Shown: positions 1 through 9,244 of the stretch, piece by piece | Layout of the letters: each line of letters opens with the position of its first letter | How positions within the stretch are numbered: position 1 is the first letter of the stretch | Assembly: GCF_001424425.1 (NCBI RefSeq) | Contig: NZ_LMPT01000019.1 | Location: 557,003 to 621,002 of the forward strand | Length of the DNA stretch: 64,000 nt | Source: Acidovorax sp. Leaf191 | Lineage (GTDB): Bacteria > Pseudomonadota > Gammaproteobacteria > Burkholderiales > Burkholderiaceae_C | Direction: 5' to 3' | Notes under the pieces: generated by a model | Seen by the model: the letters and a program-made list of their open reading frames with translations, nothing else | The model's database searches: none | What the model was told of the DNA's origin: nothing | Program-made: the position numbers and the translations under genes

Positions 1-914
1 CCTACACCGCGCCGTCGTCGCGCACAGGGCAGCAGGGCGCGTACGCCATGGCCCGCGTGTCGCTGAGCGACCCGCTCTCGGCGATCGTCGGTGCGCGCAT
101 CAGCGGGTGGCGCTACCGCGTGCCTGCCGCCCCCGCCAGCAACTACAGCGTGGCGCACGAAGTCACGCCCTACGCAGGCCTGGTCTACGACCTGGGCGAC
201 CACCTGAGCCTGTACGGCAGCTACGCCGAAACCTTCACGCCGCAGGACGCCAAGGGCGCGGACGGACGGCTGCTGGCTCCCATCCGTGGCAAGGACGTCG
301 AGGCGGGCGTGAAGGGCGAGTTCATGGACGGCCGGCTCGCGGCGTCGCTGTCGCTGTTTCGCATCCACCAGGTGGGCCGGGCCATGGACGACCTGGGCAG
401 CCCGCAAGGCTGCCCCAGCAACCCCGCCGGCCACTGCCAAGTGGCGGGCGGCAAAACACGCAGCCAGGGCCTGGAGCTGGAGGTGTCCGGCGAGCCACGG
501 CCCGGCTGGCAGGTGCTGGCGGGCTACACCCACACCCGCACCCGTTACCTGCGCGATGCGGACCCCGCCAATGCCGGCCAGCCACTGCGCAGCATCGACC
601 CGCGCCACGCGCTGCGGCTGTTCGCCAAGCACCGGCTGGACGGCGCACTGCGGGGCTGGAGCATCGGCGCCGGCGCGCGGGTGCAGAGCGATGGCTATGT
701 GACCGCTGGCGACGTCACGTCGCGCCAGGGCGGGTATGCGGTGATCGACGCCATGCTCGGCTACCGCATCGACGCCAAGTACTCGGTGCAGGTCAACGTG
801 AACAACGTTCTGGACAAGGTGTACTACGCCAAGTTCGCGCCCAACGCCCGCTATTTCAACAACTACTACGGCGACCCGCGCAACGTGGTGGTCTCGCTGC
901 GCGCCAACTTCTGA
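1..914 (+). CDS. TonB-dependent siderophore receptor, C-terminal part (5' truncated by window)
   Basis: C-terminal half of an outer-membrane beta-barrel receptor that imports ferric siderophores using TonB energy. The frame is open to the left edge, so the Met at 48 is internal and the plug domain lies outside the window. What remains is barrel: alternating aromatic/polar strands, a strand reading LSLYGSYAETF, an extracellular loop with two close cysteines (CPSNPAGHC), and the closing strand ending in RANF with the C-terminal Phe expected for BAM insertion. The asparagine/tyrosine-rich end (RYFNNYYGDPRN) is typical of the FhuE/FpvA/ferrichrome receptor group. The next gene on the same strand is a second TonB receptor 112 bases away, suggesting a siderophore-uptake locus extending leftwards. 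The substrate cannot be read from this fragment. Confidence 0.9.
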   Translation, partial: YTAPSSRTGQQGAYAMARVSLSDPLSAIVGARISGWRYRVPAAPASNYSVAHEVTPYAGLVYDLGDHLSLYGSYAETFTPQDAKGADGRLLAPIRGKDVEAGVKGEFMDGRLAASLSLFRIHQVGRAMDDLGSPQGCPSNPAGHCQVAGGKTRSQGLELEVSGEPRPGWQVLAGYTHTRTRYLRDADPANAGQPLRSIDPRHALRLFAKHRLDGALRGWSIGAGARVQSDGYVTAGDVTSRQGGYAVIDAMLGYRIDAKYSVQVNVNNVLDKVYYAKFAPNARYFNNYYGDPRNVVVSLRANF

Positions 915-1025
915 CATGGGGACTGTAGACCACCACCCTCCCCCTCCCCCCGCATCCGTCATCCCGGTTGCCGCTCTGGCACCTCTGACCGCGGCCGTCC
1001 CCATTCCGTTTTCTTCAACCCAACC

Positions 1026-3248
1026 ATGACTGTCATGAACCACCCTTCACACGCCCGCCACGCCCGCCGTGCCGACTTGCACTTCGCGCCCACCCGCCTT
1101 ACCCGCCTGGTCCGGCAATGCCTGGGCGCGGGCTTTGCCATCGCCGCGGTCGGCGTGGGCGCGCAGACCGCCAGCAAGACGGCCCTGGACGAAGTGGTCG
1201 TCTCCGACCAGGCCGAGGCCATCGGCGGCCTGCAAAAGACCTACTCCGGCGGCCAACTGGCGCGCGGCGGCGACCTGGGCCTGCTGGGCAAGGTGGATCT
1301 GATGAACGTGCCCTTCAGCACCACCAACTACACGTCCGAACTGATCCAGAACCAGCAGGCACAAAGCGTCTCCGACGTGGTGATGAACGATGCCTCGGTG
1401 CGCCCCATGGCGTCGCGCGGCGGCTTCGGCGACGATTTTCAGGTTCGCGGCTTCACCGTGGGCAATGGCGACCTCGCCATCAACGGCCTGTACGGCCTGG
1501 CCCCGTCCACGCGCATTCCCCTCGAAATGATCGAGCGTGTGGAAGTGCTGAAGGGCCCCGGCGCGCTGACGAGCGGCGTCGGCCCCAATGGCAGCGTCGG
1601 CGGCAGCATCAACACGGTGCTCAAACGCGCGGGCGACGCGCCGCTCACGCGCCTGACCAGCACCTACATGAGCAAGTCCAATTTTGCAGCCCACCTGGAC
1701 ATGGGCCGCCGCTTCGGCCAAGACAACGAATGGGGCGTGCGCCTCAACGGCCTGGTGCGCGGTGGTGAAGGCACCACCGACAACGGCAAGCAGAACCTCA
1801 ACCTCGGCTCCATCGCGCTGGACTACGCGGGCGCACGCACCCGCTGGTCGCTCGACGCCACCGCCACGCGCGGAGAGACCGACAACTTCCGCAACCACAT
1901 CACGCTGCCCACCGCCGGCGGCATCCCTGCCGTGCCCGACACGCGCTCGGTCTGGTACCCAGGCACCGAACTCAAGGACAACTTCAAGCTCGTGACCTCA
2001 CGCCTGGAGCACGACCTCAACGACAGCACCACGGTCTACGGCAGCGTGGGCTGGTCCAAGCTGGATTACATGCAGGACTTCCCCGGCGGTTCGGGGCTGG
2101 CCGCCAACGGCAACTTCAGTGTGCGCAACGCGTGGTACGACCAGTACACCGACTCCAAGGCCGCCGATGTGGGCCTGCGCAAGCGCTTCAACACCGGCGC
2201 CGTCAAGCACACCGTGGCCATAGGCATGAACTACATGGCGCAGGAGACCGGGTATTTCTATGCCACCTCGGCCGGCACCAATCCGTCCAACCTGTACAAC
2301 CCCGTTCCCGCCCCGGCCATGACGGGCGTGCGCGGCGCACCGGCCAAGAGCGTTGACAACCACCAGCACAGCTTCGCCATCGCCGACACCATGGGCTTCT
2401 TCAACGACAGCCTGCTCGTGACCGTGGGCCTGCGCCGGCAGACGATGGACTACGAAGGTTTCAACGTGGCAACGGGCGCATCGACCAGCCAGTACAAGGC
2501 CAGCAGCACCACGCCGTTGGCAGGCGTGGTGTTCAAACCCGCCAAGAACATCTCTGTCTACGCCAACTACACGGCCGGCCTCTCGCGCGGCAGCAAGGTG
2601 TCCGAGACAGCGACCCCCGCCTACGACAACGCAGGACAGACCATTCCACCCTTCAAGTCCAAGCAGATCGAAATGGGCGTGAAAGCAGACTGGGGCCGCA
2701 TCACCACGCAGGCCGCGGTCTACGAAATCAAGCGACCCAGCGCCTACACCACGACGTCGGCCATCGACCCGAGCCTGAACCACTACGGCTTTGACGGCGA
2801 GCAGCGCAACCGCGGCCTGGAACTGACGGCTTATGGTGAAGTGCAGCGCGGCCTGCGCCTGATGGCCAGCGTCGCCTTCACCGACGCCAAGCTCACCCGC
2901 ACGCAAGGCGGCGTCAACCAGGGCAAGAAGGTCTCGGGTGTGCCTGAGCACAACTTCAACCTGGGCCTGGACTGGGACACGCCCTGGATGCAGGGCCTGA
3001 GCCTCAATGGCCGTGTCGTCAGTTCCTCGTCCGTATACCGCAACGCCGACAACACGCTCAGCACGCCGTCCTGGACGCGGCTGGACATCGGCGCACGCTA
3101 CACCACCAAGCTGTCGGGCAAGCCGCTCGTGCTGCGCGCCAATCTGGAAAACGTGAGTGAAAAGGCGTACTGGATTACCGGCATCAACGGTTACTCGACC
3201 ACCGGCCTGCCGCGCACGCTGACACTGTCGGCCCAGATGGACTTCTGA
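1026..3248 (+). CDS. TonB-dependent siderophore receptor
   Basis: Complete 740-residue outer-membrane receptor, usual length for the family. The N-terminus is long: about 48 residues ending in a cleavable signal (AAVGVGAQ), so translation may start a few codons later, at the Met at 1035. Residues about 52-200 form the plug (EVVVSDQ near the start, then [19 protein letters not shown] and the [16 protein letters not shown] segment typical of siderophore-receptor plugs). Residues about 210-740 are the barrel, ending LSAQMDF with terminal Phe. There is no FecA-type N-terminal signalling extension, so surface signalling to a sigma factor is not expected. It follows another receptor and precedes a bacterioferritin, so an iron context is clear; the ligand is unknown. 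I saw no good Fur box in the 111 bases upstream. Confidence 0.93.
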   Translation: MTVMNHPSHARHARRADLHFAPTRLTRLVRQCLGAGFAIAAVGVGAQTASKTALDEVVVSDQAEAIGGLQKTYSGGQLARGGDLGLLGKVDLMNVPFSTTNYTSELIQNQQAQSVSDVVMNDASVRPMASRGGFGDDFQVRGFTVGNGDLAINGLYGLAPSTRIPLEMIERVEVLKGPGALTSGVGPNGSVGGSINTVLKRAGDAPLTRLTSTYMSKSNFAAHLDMGRRFGQDNEWGVRLNGLVRGGEGTTDNGKQNLNLGSIALDYAGARTRWSLDATATRGETDNFRNHITLPTAGGIPAVPDTRSVWYPGTELKDNFKLVTSRLEHDLNDSTTVYGSVGWSKLDYMQDFPGGSGLAANGNFSVRNAWYDQYTDSKAADVGLRKRFNTGAVKHTVAIGMNYMAQETGYFYATSAGTNPSNLYNPVPAPAMTGVRGAPAKSVDNHQHSFAIADTMGFFNDSLLVTVGLRRQTMDYEGFNVATGASTSQYKASSTTPLAGVVFKPAKNISVYANYTAGLSRGSKVSETATPAYDNAGQTIPPFKSKQIEMGVKADWGRITTQAAVYEIKRPSAYTTTSAIDPSLNHYGFDGEQRNRGLELTAYGEVQRGLRLMASVAFTDAKLTRTQGGVNQGKKVSGVPEHNFNLGLDWDTPWMQGLSLNGRVVSSSSVYRNADNTLSTPSWTRLDIGARYTTKLSGKPLVLRANLENVSEKAYWITGINGYSTTGLPRTLTLSAQMDF

Positions 3249-3423
3249 GCACCCGGTTCGACCGAGAAACCCAGCTGAGGGCCGCTGCTTGACCTGGTGG
3301 AGGCAGCGGCCCAATGCGAACGCTTCTGATCCCCGGACGCATGCAAAGCGCAGGTACGGGGACATTGCATCGAATGATGCCTTCTGGCGCGATACTCCCT
3401 GCCCTGAATCCAAGGACAACAAC

Positions 3424-3891
3424 ATGCAGGGAAACCCCCAAGTCATCGACTATTTCAAGGATCTGCTGCGCGGCGAGCTGGCCGCGCGCGACCAGTACTT
3501 CGCGCATTCGCGCATCTACGAAGACCAGGGCTTCACCAAGCTCTTTACCCGTCTCGACCATGAGATGCAGGAAGAAACCCAGCACGCAGACGCCCTGCTG
3601 CGCCGCATCCTGATGCTGGGCGGCCGCCCCGACATGCGCCCCAAGGAGTTCACGCCCGGCGAGACCGTGCCCGAGATGCTGCGCAAGGACCTGGCCACCG
3701 AATACGAAGTCCGCGCCGCCCTGCAGCAGGGCATTGCACTGTGCGAAAGCGTGCGCGACTACGTGAGCCGTGACCTGCTGCTGCTGCAACTGCGGGACAC
3801 GGAAGAGGACCACGCCTACTGGCTGGAAAAGCAGATTGGTCTGATCGAGAAGGTGGGCTTGCAGAACTATCTGCAATCGCAAACGGTTTGA
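3424..3891 (+). CDS. bfr: Bacterioferritin (haem-ligand-less subunit type)
   Basis: 155-residue ferritin-like four-helix protein that oxidises Fe2+ and stores it as ferric mineral in a 24-subunit cytosolic shell. Start chosen at 3424 because [15 protein letters not shown] aligns with the N-terminus of known bacterioferritins; an in-frame extension back to 3289 is unlikely. The di-iron ligands are present: E18, E51, H54, E93 and the E/H of [10 protein letters not shown] near 127-131; Y25 is also kept. The C-terminus GLQNYLQSQ is the family signature. Odd point: the residue corresponding to the haem-ligand Met52 is Thr (EETQHAD in place of DEMKHAD), so this subunit probably cannot bind haem, as in species with a separate haem-binding partner subunit. 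Lies 175 bases after the TonB receptor. Confidence 0.93.
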   Translation: MQGNPQVIDYFKDLLRGELAARDQYFAHSRIYEDQGFTKLFTRLDHEMQEETQHADALLRRILMLGGRPDMRPKEFTPGETVPEMLRKDLATEYEVRAALQQGIALCESVRDYVSRDLLLLQLRDTEEDHAYWLEKQIGLIEKVGLQNYLQSQTV

Positions 3892-4247
3892 TCTGCCGCC
3901 GGGCGCATGCACCTTCCGATGATGGACACAGGGGAGCGATGACATTGATTTTTTGGGAAAGTCATCAACACCCAAACTGAGGAAGCGCCCGAGTTTCCGA
4001 CATTGAAAGTTCGATTCGCGCGCCATTGCAGATGCGTTTGTGCAGATTGCTCCACTGATCTTCAGGCCCTGTTGGAGGTTCGGCGTGGGTCTTGAACAAA
4101 CAGCAATGCCGACGCCGATGCGATGACTCAGATCGGCCAGCGGACACAGCAAAAACCTGTCCAAATTGGACGCCAAGGGCGATCATCTCTCCACCACCGA
4201 GCGAATACCATTCGCCCGCAAGCAGTCATTGACAGGATAGGTCTCGC
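3892..4247. other. Gene-free interval, lower GC
   Basis: 356 bases between bfr and the DUF1851 gene with noticeably lower GC than the surroundings. Open frames on the minus strand cross it, but they lack a plausible start, codon bias or recognisable motif. It could be the decayed remainder of a neighbouring gene, for example an effector that once accompanied the downstream immunity-type gene; I cannot show this. Confidence 0.4.
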
Positions 4248-4727
4248 ATGTCGGTCGCTTGGTCTTCGCTCACATTTACTCCTCCGCTCGAGGCCCTCCA
4301 AGAACTCGCAGCGTCGTGGGGCTGGCTCCTTCGCGAGCCGTTCATGCCGGTGCTCTTTTCATCGCTCGGCGACGTGTTCATCGAGCCCGATTCCGGGGGC
4401 GTCTGGTGGTTGAACACAGGTATCGCCGAGCTGACGCAGGTAGCCGACTCCGTCAAGCATTTCGAAAGCCTTCTGAAATCGGAACTGGCGGACGAGTGGT
4501 TCCTGCCGAACTTGGTCGAGCAGCTCCACGCTGCCGGCAAGGTGCCCGGACCTGGCGAGTGCTACACGTTCGTTACCATGCCGATTTTCCGCGAAGGAAA
4601 GTACGAAGTTGACAATATCAACCCGGTCCCAGCGCGCGAACACTACGGACTTACCGGCTCAATGCACAAGCGGCTGCGCGAGCTCGTGGACGGCGCGCAC
4701 GTGCAAGTCAAGGTGGCCACGTCGTGA
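4248..4727 (+). CDS. DUF1851 (Tdi1-like) immunity-type protein
   Basis: 159-residue cytosolic protein matching my memory of the DUF1851/T6SS immunity Tdi1 C-terminal family. The C-terminal third carries the conserved run GPGECYTFVTMPIFREGKY, then EVDNINPVPAREHYGLTGS. The N-terminal half has the usual WWLNTG and LAEL-type helices. Family members often neutralise DNase-type or other type VI effectors and also occur as orphans in immunity arrays. No effector, VgrG, PAAR or Rhs gene lies nearby, so its partner, if any, is missing or elsewhere. No strong ribosome site precedes 4248. GC is lower than the flanking housekeeping genes, in keeping with an accessory origin. Function as immunity is inferred from the family only. 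Confidence 0.78.
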   Translation: MSVAWSSLTFTPPLEALQELAASWGWLLREPFMPVLFSSLGDVFIEPDSGGVWWLNTGIAELTQVADSVKHFESLLKSELADEWFLPNLVEQLHAAGKVPGPGECYTFVTMPIFREGKYEVDNINPVPAREHYGLTGSMHKRLRELVDGAHVQVKVATS

Positions 4728-4817
4728 CAAGTGTGATGACCAGCCGGCCGGCAGGACGCGGCCAGAAGCCGTCTGTGGCAACCGAAAAAAACGGACACTC
4801 AACGCTTAAGCGGCAGT

Positions 4818-5216
4818 TTAAGCATCGCGACCTCTCCGCAAATAGTCGGCGTACTCATCTTGGACCATGAACTCGTTTGTCAATCGCGATGTGGCGCTAG
4901 ACCAGCGAGTTTCGAGCGTTTTTAGGCACTCCTCAAAACTCGAAAAGGTCAGCACCTCATTTGCCTCGGACTGCTCCAGTTCTGGGTCCAACGGACCGAA
5001 CTCATACACGTCCGTGTAGTCCTCTGACCCAAGATCCGCCGTCTCATAAAGATGAAGTTCGCACCCATTTGGCAAACCTCGAATCTGCACCCAGCGAATG
5101 CCGTGACAGTCTGAGCGTGAACACGCACCGAGAAACACTTCGATGGCCTTACCACGGCGAAGCGCAGCATGTGCTTCGCTGGAGGTGAGATAGCGGCGTG
5201 GCATGTCACGAGTCAT
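4818..5216 (-). CDS. Hypothetical protein
   Basis: 132-residue acidic, soluble-looking protein that I do not recognise. It begins MTRDMPRRYLTSSEAHAALR, contains two close cysteines (CSRSDCHG) and an acidic middle (LGSEDYTDVYEFGPLDPE), and ends YADYLRRGRDA. No signal peptide or membrane segment. I start it at the ATG at 5216: the frame stays open to a GTG at 5366, but that would place the start only 3 bases from the divergent gene at 5370 and the added 50 residues look non-coding. Codon usage is less GC-biased than in housekeeping neighbours. Together with the preceding DUF1851 gene and the next small membrane gene it forms an accessory patch. It could be another immunity-type protein; that is a guess from context. 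Confidence 0.6.
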   Translation of the reverse strand: MTRDMPRRYLTSSEAHAALRRGKAIEVFLGACSRSDCHGIRWVQIRGLPNGCELHLYETADLGSEDYTDVYEFGPLDPELEQSEANEVLTFSSFEECLKTLETRWSSATSRLTNEFMVQDEYADYLRRGRDA

Positions 5217-5369
5217 AACGATTGAGTTCCGCTGACCAGGGTTGAATGCAATGCAAGATGAGATTGCATTTATAGCGCCCCTTTGGTTGAACTGATTCCA
5301 TTTTGAGTGCCAACTCAGACCAGATAAGGCCTGCGGCTCGATGCGCTCTACATTACGATAGGCCACATC

Positions 5370-5600
5370 ATGCTATCTAAAGATCGCCGCCGGACACTTT
5401 ACGTGATTCTCGTCTTTGCAACCCTTGTGGGCCTCATGCTGTTATTCAGTTTTATTCCGTCCACGGAACAACGATGCAAGGCAACCTGTAGTCAAACGGG
5501 GAGTGATTCACGCATCGTTTTTAAATATCCGCCGGAGATGACCGCGGGAATGAGTGGCAGGGGACCGTCTGAATGTCAGTGCATTCGTCAAACGCCCTGA
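5370..5600 (+). CDS. Small single-pass membrane protein, hypothetical
   Basis: 76 residues: a short basic N-terminus (MLSKDRRRTLY), one hydrophobic segment at about residues 9-28, then a periplasm-facing tail with five cysteines if the positive-inside rule holds (CKATCSQ, and CQC near the end). The Cys spacing suggests disulfides outside the cytoplasm. The tail motif YPPEMTAGMSGRGPSECQC is distinctive and resembles conserved hypotheticals I have seen in Comamonadaceae, but no function is known to me. It is divergent from the hypothetical gene ending at 4818 and 241 bases upstream of the AraC-type regulator. Low GC relative to neighbours. Confidence 0.55.
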   Translation: MLSKDRRRTLYVILVFATLVGLMLLFSFIPSTEQRCKATCSQTGSDSRIVFKYPPEMTAGMSGRGPSECQCIRQTP

Positions 5601-5841
5601 CCCGCCTACGGTGGGCCGCTTACCTACTTCGTTGAGCGTCTGCTTTGACTAAACGTCACCGGCTGCTTCTGGCCGATAGCGGAAGTCTAGCCCCGTCGCA
5701 CGCCTGCTAGGCGGCACTAACCGGGCGCCGCCGTCTCGCAAGGTACCTTTTTTCAGGCTCTGCCAAAGCTAAGACGAATTTGGCCAAATGTGTGGGATGG
5801 TTGTCATTGCAGTCAACAGGGCAAACACCGACACTGATTCC

Positions 5842-6855
5842 ATGCCCCCATCCATCCGCACCGTGGCGTGCTTGATCTACCCCGACGTGATGAGCCTGGA
5901 CGCGGTCGGCCCGCTGCAGGTCTTCGGCTCAGCCAATGCCGAGCGCACGGGCCACGGCCTGCCACCTGCGTATGCACTTCACGTGGTGGCCGAGGCCGCG
6001 GGGCCCGTCACCACATCGGCAGGGTTCGCGCTGGTGGCCGATGCCGGCTGGGCCACGCTGGACCCGGCGCAGCTGGACACCGTGCTGGTCGCTGGCGGCG
6101 ATGGCGTCATGGCGCAATTGGGCAACACCGCGCTGCAGCAATGGCTGCGCGGCGCAGAGCCGCAGGTGCGCCGCATGGGCTCGGTGTGCTCGGGCGCGCT
6201 GCTGTTGGCGCATGCCGGGCTGCTCGATGGGCTGCATGCCACCACCCACTGGTGCCGTACCGACCTGATGCGCCGCAACTACCCTGCGGTGCAGGTGGAC
6301 GATGACTGCCTGCACACCTACGATGCGGCCAGCGCGGTGTACGGCCACCTGTTCACATCGGCTGGTGTCACGGCGGGCATCGACCTGGCACTGGCGCTGG
6401 TGGAGGCCGACCTGGGCCGGCCCATGGCGCTGGCCGTGGCGCGGCGGCTGGTGATGTTCATGCGACGCCCGGGCGGACAGGCGCAGTTCAGCGCGCTGCT
6501 GGCGCCCGAGACGCGGCATGCGCCGCGGCTGGCGGCGCTGCTGGAATGGATCCCTTCACAGCTGGGCGGCGACCTGTCGCTGGATGCACTGGCCGAGCAG
6601 GCCTGCATGCCGCCGCGCACTCTGACGCGCGTGTTCCAGCGCGAGCTGGGTACCACGCCCGGGCGGTATGTGGAGCGCGTTCGCGTCGAGGCCGCCTCCA
6701 ACCTGCTTTCGCAGGCCCAGGCATCGGTCTCCACCGTCGCGCGGTTGTGCGGCTTCGAGCACCCCGAGAACCTGCGCCGCAGCTTTCACAAGCACCGCGC
6801 CGTGAGCCCGCAGGCGTATGCGCAGCGCTTTGGCGCGGGGGCGCTGCTCGACTGA
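5842..6855 (+). CDS. GlxA-type AraC family transcriptional regulator
   Basis: 337-residue regulator with an N-terminal DJ-1/PfpI-like domain (about residues 5-185) and a C-terminal AraC helix-turn-helix pair (about 225-325). The first domain has the nucleophile-elbow-like GSVCSGALLLAHAGLLDG and the ATTHW strand; in this group it senses a ligand rather than acting as an enzyme. The DNA-binding part shows LDALAEQACMPPRTLTRVF for the first helix-turn-helix and VARLCGFEHPENLRRSFHKH for the second, ending SPQAYAQRF. I prefer the Met at 5842 (MPPSIRTVACLIYPD), which aligns with family N-termini; a Met at 5788 is an alternative. It lies 78 bases before an MFS transporter on the same strand, which it may control. 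Confidence 0.9.
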   Translation: MPPSIRTVACLIYPDVMSLDAVGPLQVFGSANAERTGHGLPPAYALHVVAEAAGPVTTSAGFALVADAGWATLDPAQLDTVLVAGGDGVMAQLGNTALQQWLRGAEPQVRRMGSVCSGALLLAHAGLLDGLHATTHWCRTDLMRRNYPAVQVDDDCLHTYDAASAVYGHLFTSAGVTAGIDLALALVEADLGRPMALAVARRLVMFMRRPGGQAQFSALLAPETRHAPRLAALLEWIPSQLGGDLSLDALAEQACMPPRTLTRVFQRELGTTPGRYVERVRVEAASNLLSQAQASVSTVARLCGFEHPENLRRSFHKHRAVSPQAYAQRFGAGALLD

Positions 6856-6933
6856 CTCTCGCCCCACCGCGCCCTCTCTCTCACCCACCGCCCTTGCTTT
6901 GCGCCCGTACGGCGCGCCATCGAAAGTCGATCC

Positions 6934-8109
6934 ATGCTGCTCTTGCGCAATGCGTCCGTTCGCCTGCTGTTCGCGGGCCAGGCCCTGTACTGGGGCTGCT
7001 CCATCATCGGCATCACGCTGACCTCCATCGTGGGCGCGCGGCTGGCGCCCTGGCCGGTGCTGGCCACGCTGCCGCTGGCGCTGCTGGTGCTGGGCAACCT
7101 GGTGGTGGTGCAGCCGCTGTCGCTGTTCATGCAGCGCCGGGGGCGGCGTGCGGGGCTGCAGGCCGGCGCGCTCTTTGGCGTGGCGGGCGGGCTGGTGAGC
7201 ATGGTGGGCGTGCAGTGGGGCAGCTTTGCCGTGTTCTGCGCGGGCACGCTGGCCATCGGCGCGTATCAGGCCTCGTCGGGCTACTACACCTATGCGGCGC
7301 TGGAGGCGGTCGATCCCATGCAGAAAGGCCGTGCCACGGCCTGTGTGGTGGCGGGTGGCCTGTGTGCGGCGGTGTTTGCGCCGCCGCTCGCGTTGTGGTC
7401 GCGCAATGTGCTGGCCACGCCGCTGGCGGGCGCGTACCTGGCCATTGCGGTGCTGGCCGCGCTGGGCTGGGCGGTGATGGCGCTGCTGCGCGAGGGCGTG
7501 GCGCCCAAGCCGGCGGCGGGCGGCATGGCAGCCATGCGCAGTCTGCTCGTGCGGCCCGGCCTGCGGGCAGCGGTGGTGATGACGGCCATCGGCCACGGAC
7601 TGATGATTCTGGTGATGAACGCCACGCCGCTGGCGATGGAGGTGTGCGGGTTTTCGGCAGCATCGGCGGCGCAGGTGATCCAGTGGCATGTGATCGGCAT
7701 GTTCGCGCCTGCGCTGTTCTCGGGTGTGCTGGTGGACCGCTTCGGCAGCCGCAGCGTGGCGGCGGTGGGCGCGGCGTGCCTGGCGGCCAGCGCGGTGGTG
7801 GCGTTGTCGGGCCTCTCGTTCACCGAGTTTTTGGCCAGCTCTTTTCTGCTCGGCACGGGCTGGAATCTGATGGTGATCTCGGGCACCACCCTGCTGGCGG
7901 AGAACCACGCACCCGGGGAGCGCGGACAGGCCCAGGCGCTGATGCAGCTGGCCAACGGCATCGTGGCGGCGATGATGTCCTTTGCCTCTGGCGCGCTGCT
8001 CAGCGGCGCGGGCTGGACGGCGATCAACGCGGTGGCGCTGCCGCTGCTGGCCGTGGCGGCGGGCCTGCTGTTCGTGCGGGGGCGCGGCGCACCGGCTGCC
8101 GCGGGCTGA
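6934..8109 (+). CDS. MFS transporter
   Basis: 391-residue integral membrane protein of the major facilitator superfamily with about 12 hydrophobic segments, usual length. After a short cytoplasmic start (MLLLRNASVRLLFAG) hydrophobic helices alternate with short loops; the loop FMQRRGRRAGLQAG after helix 2 is the basic A-motif-like loop, and LVDRFGSRSVAAVG marks the equivalent loop of the second half. The substrate cannot be told from sequence; drug/metabolite efflux or sugar export subgroups are possible. Located directly after a GlxA-type regulator and convergent with a LysR gene whose stop codon abuts its own (8109/8110). Confidence 0.88.
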   Translation: MLLLRNASVRLLFAGQALYWGCSIIGITLTSIVGARLAPWPVLATLPLALLVLGNLVVVQPLSLFMQRRGRRAGLQAGALFGVAGGLVSMVGVQWGSFAVFCAGTLAIGAYQASSGYYTYAALEAVDPMQKGRATACVVAGGLCAAVFAPPLALWSRNVLATPLAGAYLAIAVLAALGWAVMALLREGVAPKPAAGGMAAMRSLLVRPGLRAAVVMTAIGHGLMILVMNATPLAMEVCGFSAASAAQVIQWHVIGMFAPALFSGVLVDRFGSRSVAAVGAACLAASAVVALSGLSFTEFLASSFLLGTGWNLMVISGTTLLAENHAPGERGQAQALMQLANGIVAAMMSFASGALLSGAGWTAINAVALPLLAVAAGLLFVRGRGAPAAAG

Positions 8110-9075
8110 TCAGGCCGCCATCGAACGCTCGCGCACGAAGTCGATGAAGCGCGCGAGGGCCGGGTTGTTGAGCGCGGCGGGCCACACCAGGCTGGTCTCA
8201 CACACGGGCAGCAGCGGCTCGGCAGGGGATTTGGCTGCCTTAGCCCTGGCCTTGGCGGGTGCAGGCCCAAAAGCATCGGCCCCGCGGTACACCACGCCCT
8301 CGCGGCGGAACTGGGTCACGCTCTCGGGCACCCAGGCCACGCCCAGGCCGCCCCACACTAGGTTGACGATGGTCTGCATCTGGATGGCCTCTTGCGCCAC
8401 CACGGGCACGCGGCCCGCCGCGTGGTACAGCGCGAAGACGGCATCGTGCAGCGAGGGGACGATGCGGCGCGGAAAGATCACCAGGGGCTCGGCCAGCACC
8501 TCGGGCAGATCCAGGCGCGGCGCCAGCGCCAGGGGGTGGCTGGCCGGTAACGCCAACACCAGCGGCTCTTCGGCCACGGCCAGGCGCGCGAGTTCGGGCG
8601 GCGCGAAGCCCGGCGAATGCAGCATCAGCCCCGCATCGAGTTCACCGCGCGAGAACAGCGCACGCTGCACATCGCCCGTGGCCTCCACCAGCTCCAGCGA
8701 CACCTGCGGGCACAGCACCCGAAAGTCGCGCACCCATTCGGGCAGCCGCTCAAAGCCGATGGTGGAGACGAACGCCAGCCGCACCCGCCCCACCTCGCCC
8801 GCCGCTGCCGCACGCGCGCGCACCGGAAGCGCCTGCGCGCGCTCCAGAAAGTCGCGCACATCAGGCAGCAGCGCCTCGCCCGCCGGTGTCAGCGCCACGC
8901 GGCGGCGCGTGCGGTCGAACAGCATCACGCCCAGCGACCGCTCCATCTGCGCGATGGCCTGGGTCAGCGGCGGCTGGGTCATGTGCAGGCGGATGGACGC
9001 GCGGCCGAAGTGCAGCTCTTCGGCCACGGCCACGAACTGGCGCCAGGCGCGCACGTCGATGAGTGGTTCTTTCAT
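8110..9075 (-). CDS. LysR family transcriptional regulator
   Basis: 321-residue LysR-type regulator. Residues about 8-66 are the winged helix-turn-helix (WRQFVAVAEELHFGRASIRL then MTQPPLTQAIAQMERSLGV and LFDRTRRRVALTPAGEALL), followed by the linker helix and the two-lobed periplasmic-binding-protein-like effector domain from about residue 90 (VRLAFVSTIGFERLPEW). It is divergent from ilvD with a 169-base shared control region, the classical arrangement for a LysR protein that regulates its divergent neighbour or itself. The inducer is unknown. A basic/Pro-Ala stretch near residues 265-285 (PAKARAKAAKSPAE) is an unusual low-complexity insertion late in the effector domain. Confidence 0.92.
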   Translation of the reverse strand: MKEPLIDVRAWRQFVAVAEELHFGRASIRLHMTQPPLTQAIAQMERSLGVMLFDRTRRRVALTPAGEALLPDVRDFLERAQALPVRARAAAAGEVGRVRLAFVSTIGFERLPEWVRDFRVLCPQVSLELVEATGDVQRALFSRGELDAGLMLHSPGFAPPELARLAVAEEPLVLALPASHPLALAPRLDLPEVLAEPLVIFPRRIVPSLHDAVFALYHAAGRVPVVAQEAIQMQTIVNLVWGGLGVAWVPESVTQFRREGVVYRGADAFGPAPAKARAKAAKSPAEPLLPVCETSLVWPAALNNPALARFIDFVRERSMAA

Positions 9076-9244
9076 GCGGTTTTGATCCAGTGATATGTTT
9101 TATATATTACTGAAGCAGTCGAAAGGGATTGGAAACGCCCGTCCAAACCTCGCATACTTGCACCCCGACAGCCAAAGACCCGCGCGCCCGTCCCTGCGGC
9201 GTCTTCCCACTACAACGATTCACTCCCCCACCAGGACCAACGCC
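9076..9244. promoter_or_regulatory. Divergent control region between LysR gene and ilvD
   Basis: 169 bases holding the opposing promoters. The stretch at about 9093-9116 is strikingly AT-rich for this genome (atatgttttatatattact), close to the LysR start, and is the likely promoter/operator core. I do not see a clear T-N11-A dyad beyond this. Assignment as an operator is inference from the divergent layout. Confidence 0.45.

Noticed and set aside
1047-1898. Long minus-strand open frame opposite the TonB receptor
   Set aside because: Shadow of a GC-rich coding strand; His/Ala/Gly-rich translation with no domain, and the plus frame is a certain receptor.
3965-4186. Possible small minus-strand gene between bfr and the DUF1851 gene
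   Set aside because: No start signal or recognisable motif; treated as gene-free.
6546-8147. 533-codon plus-strand frame across the regulator/MFS junction
   Set aside because: Arg/Ala/Gly-rich out-of-frame translation of two well-supported genes.
9095-9244. Extended N-terminus for ilvD
   Set aside because: Crosses the divergent promoter and does not match IlvD N-termini; Met at 9245 fits.
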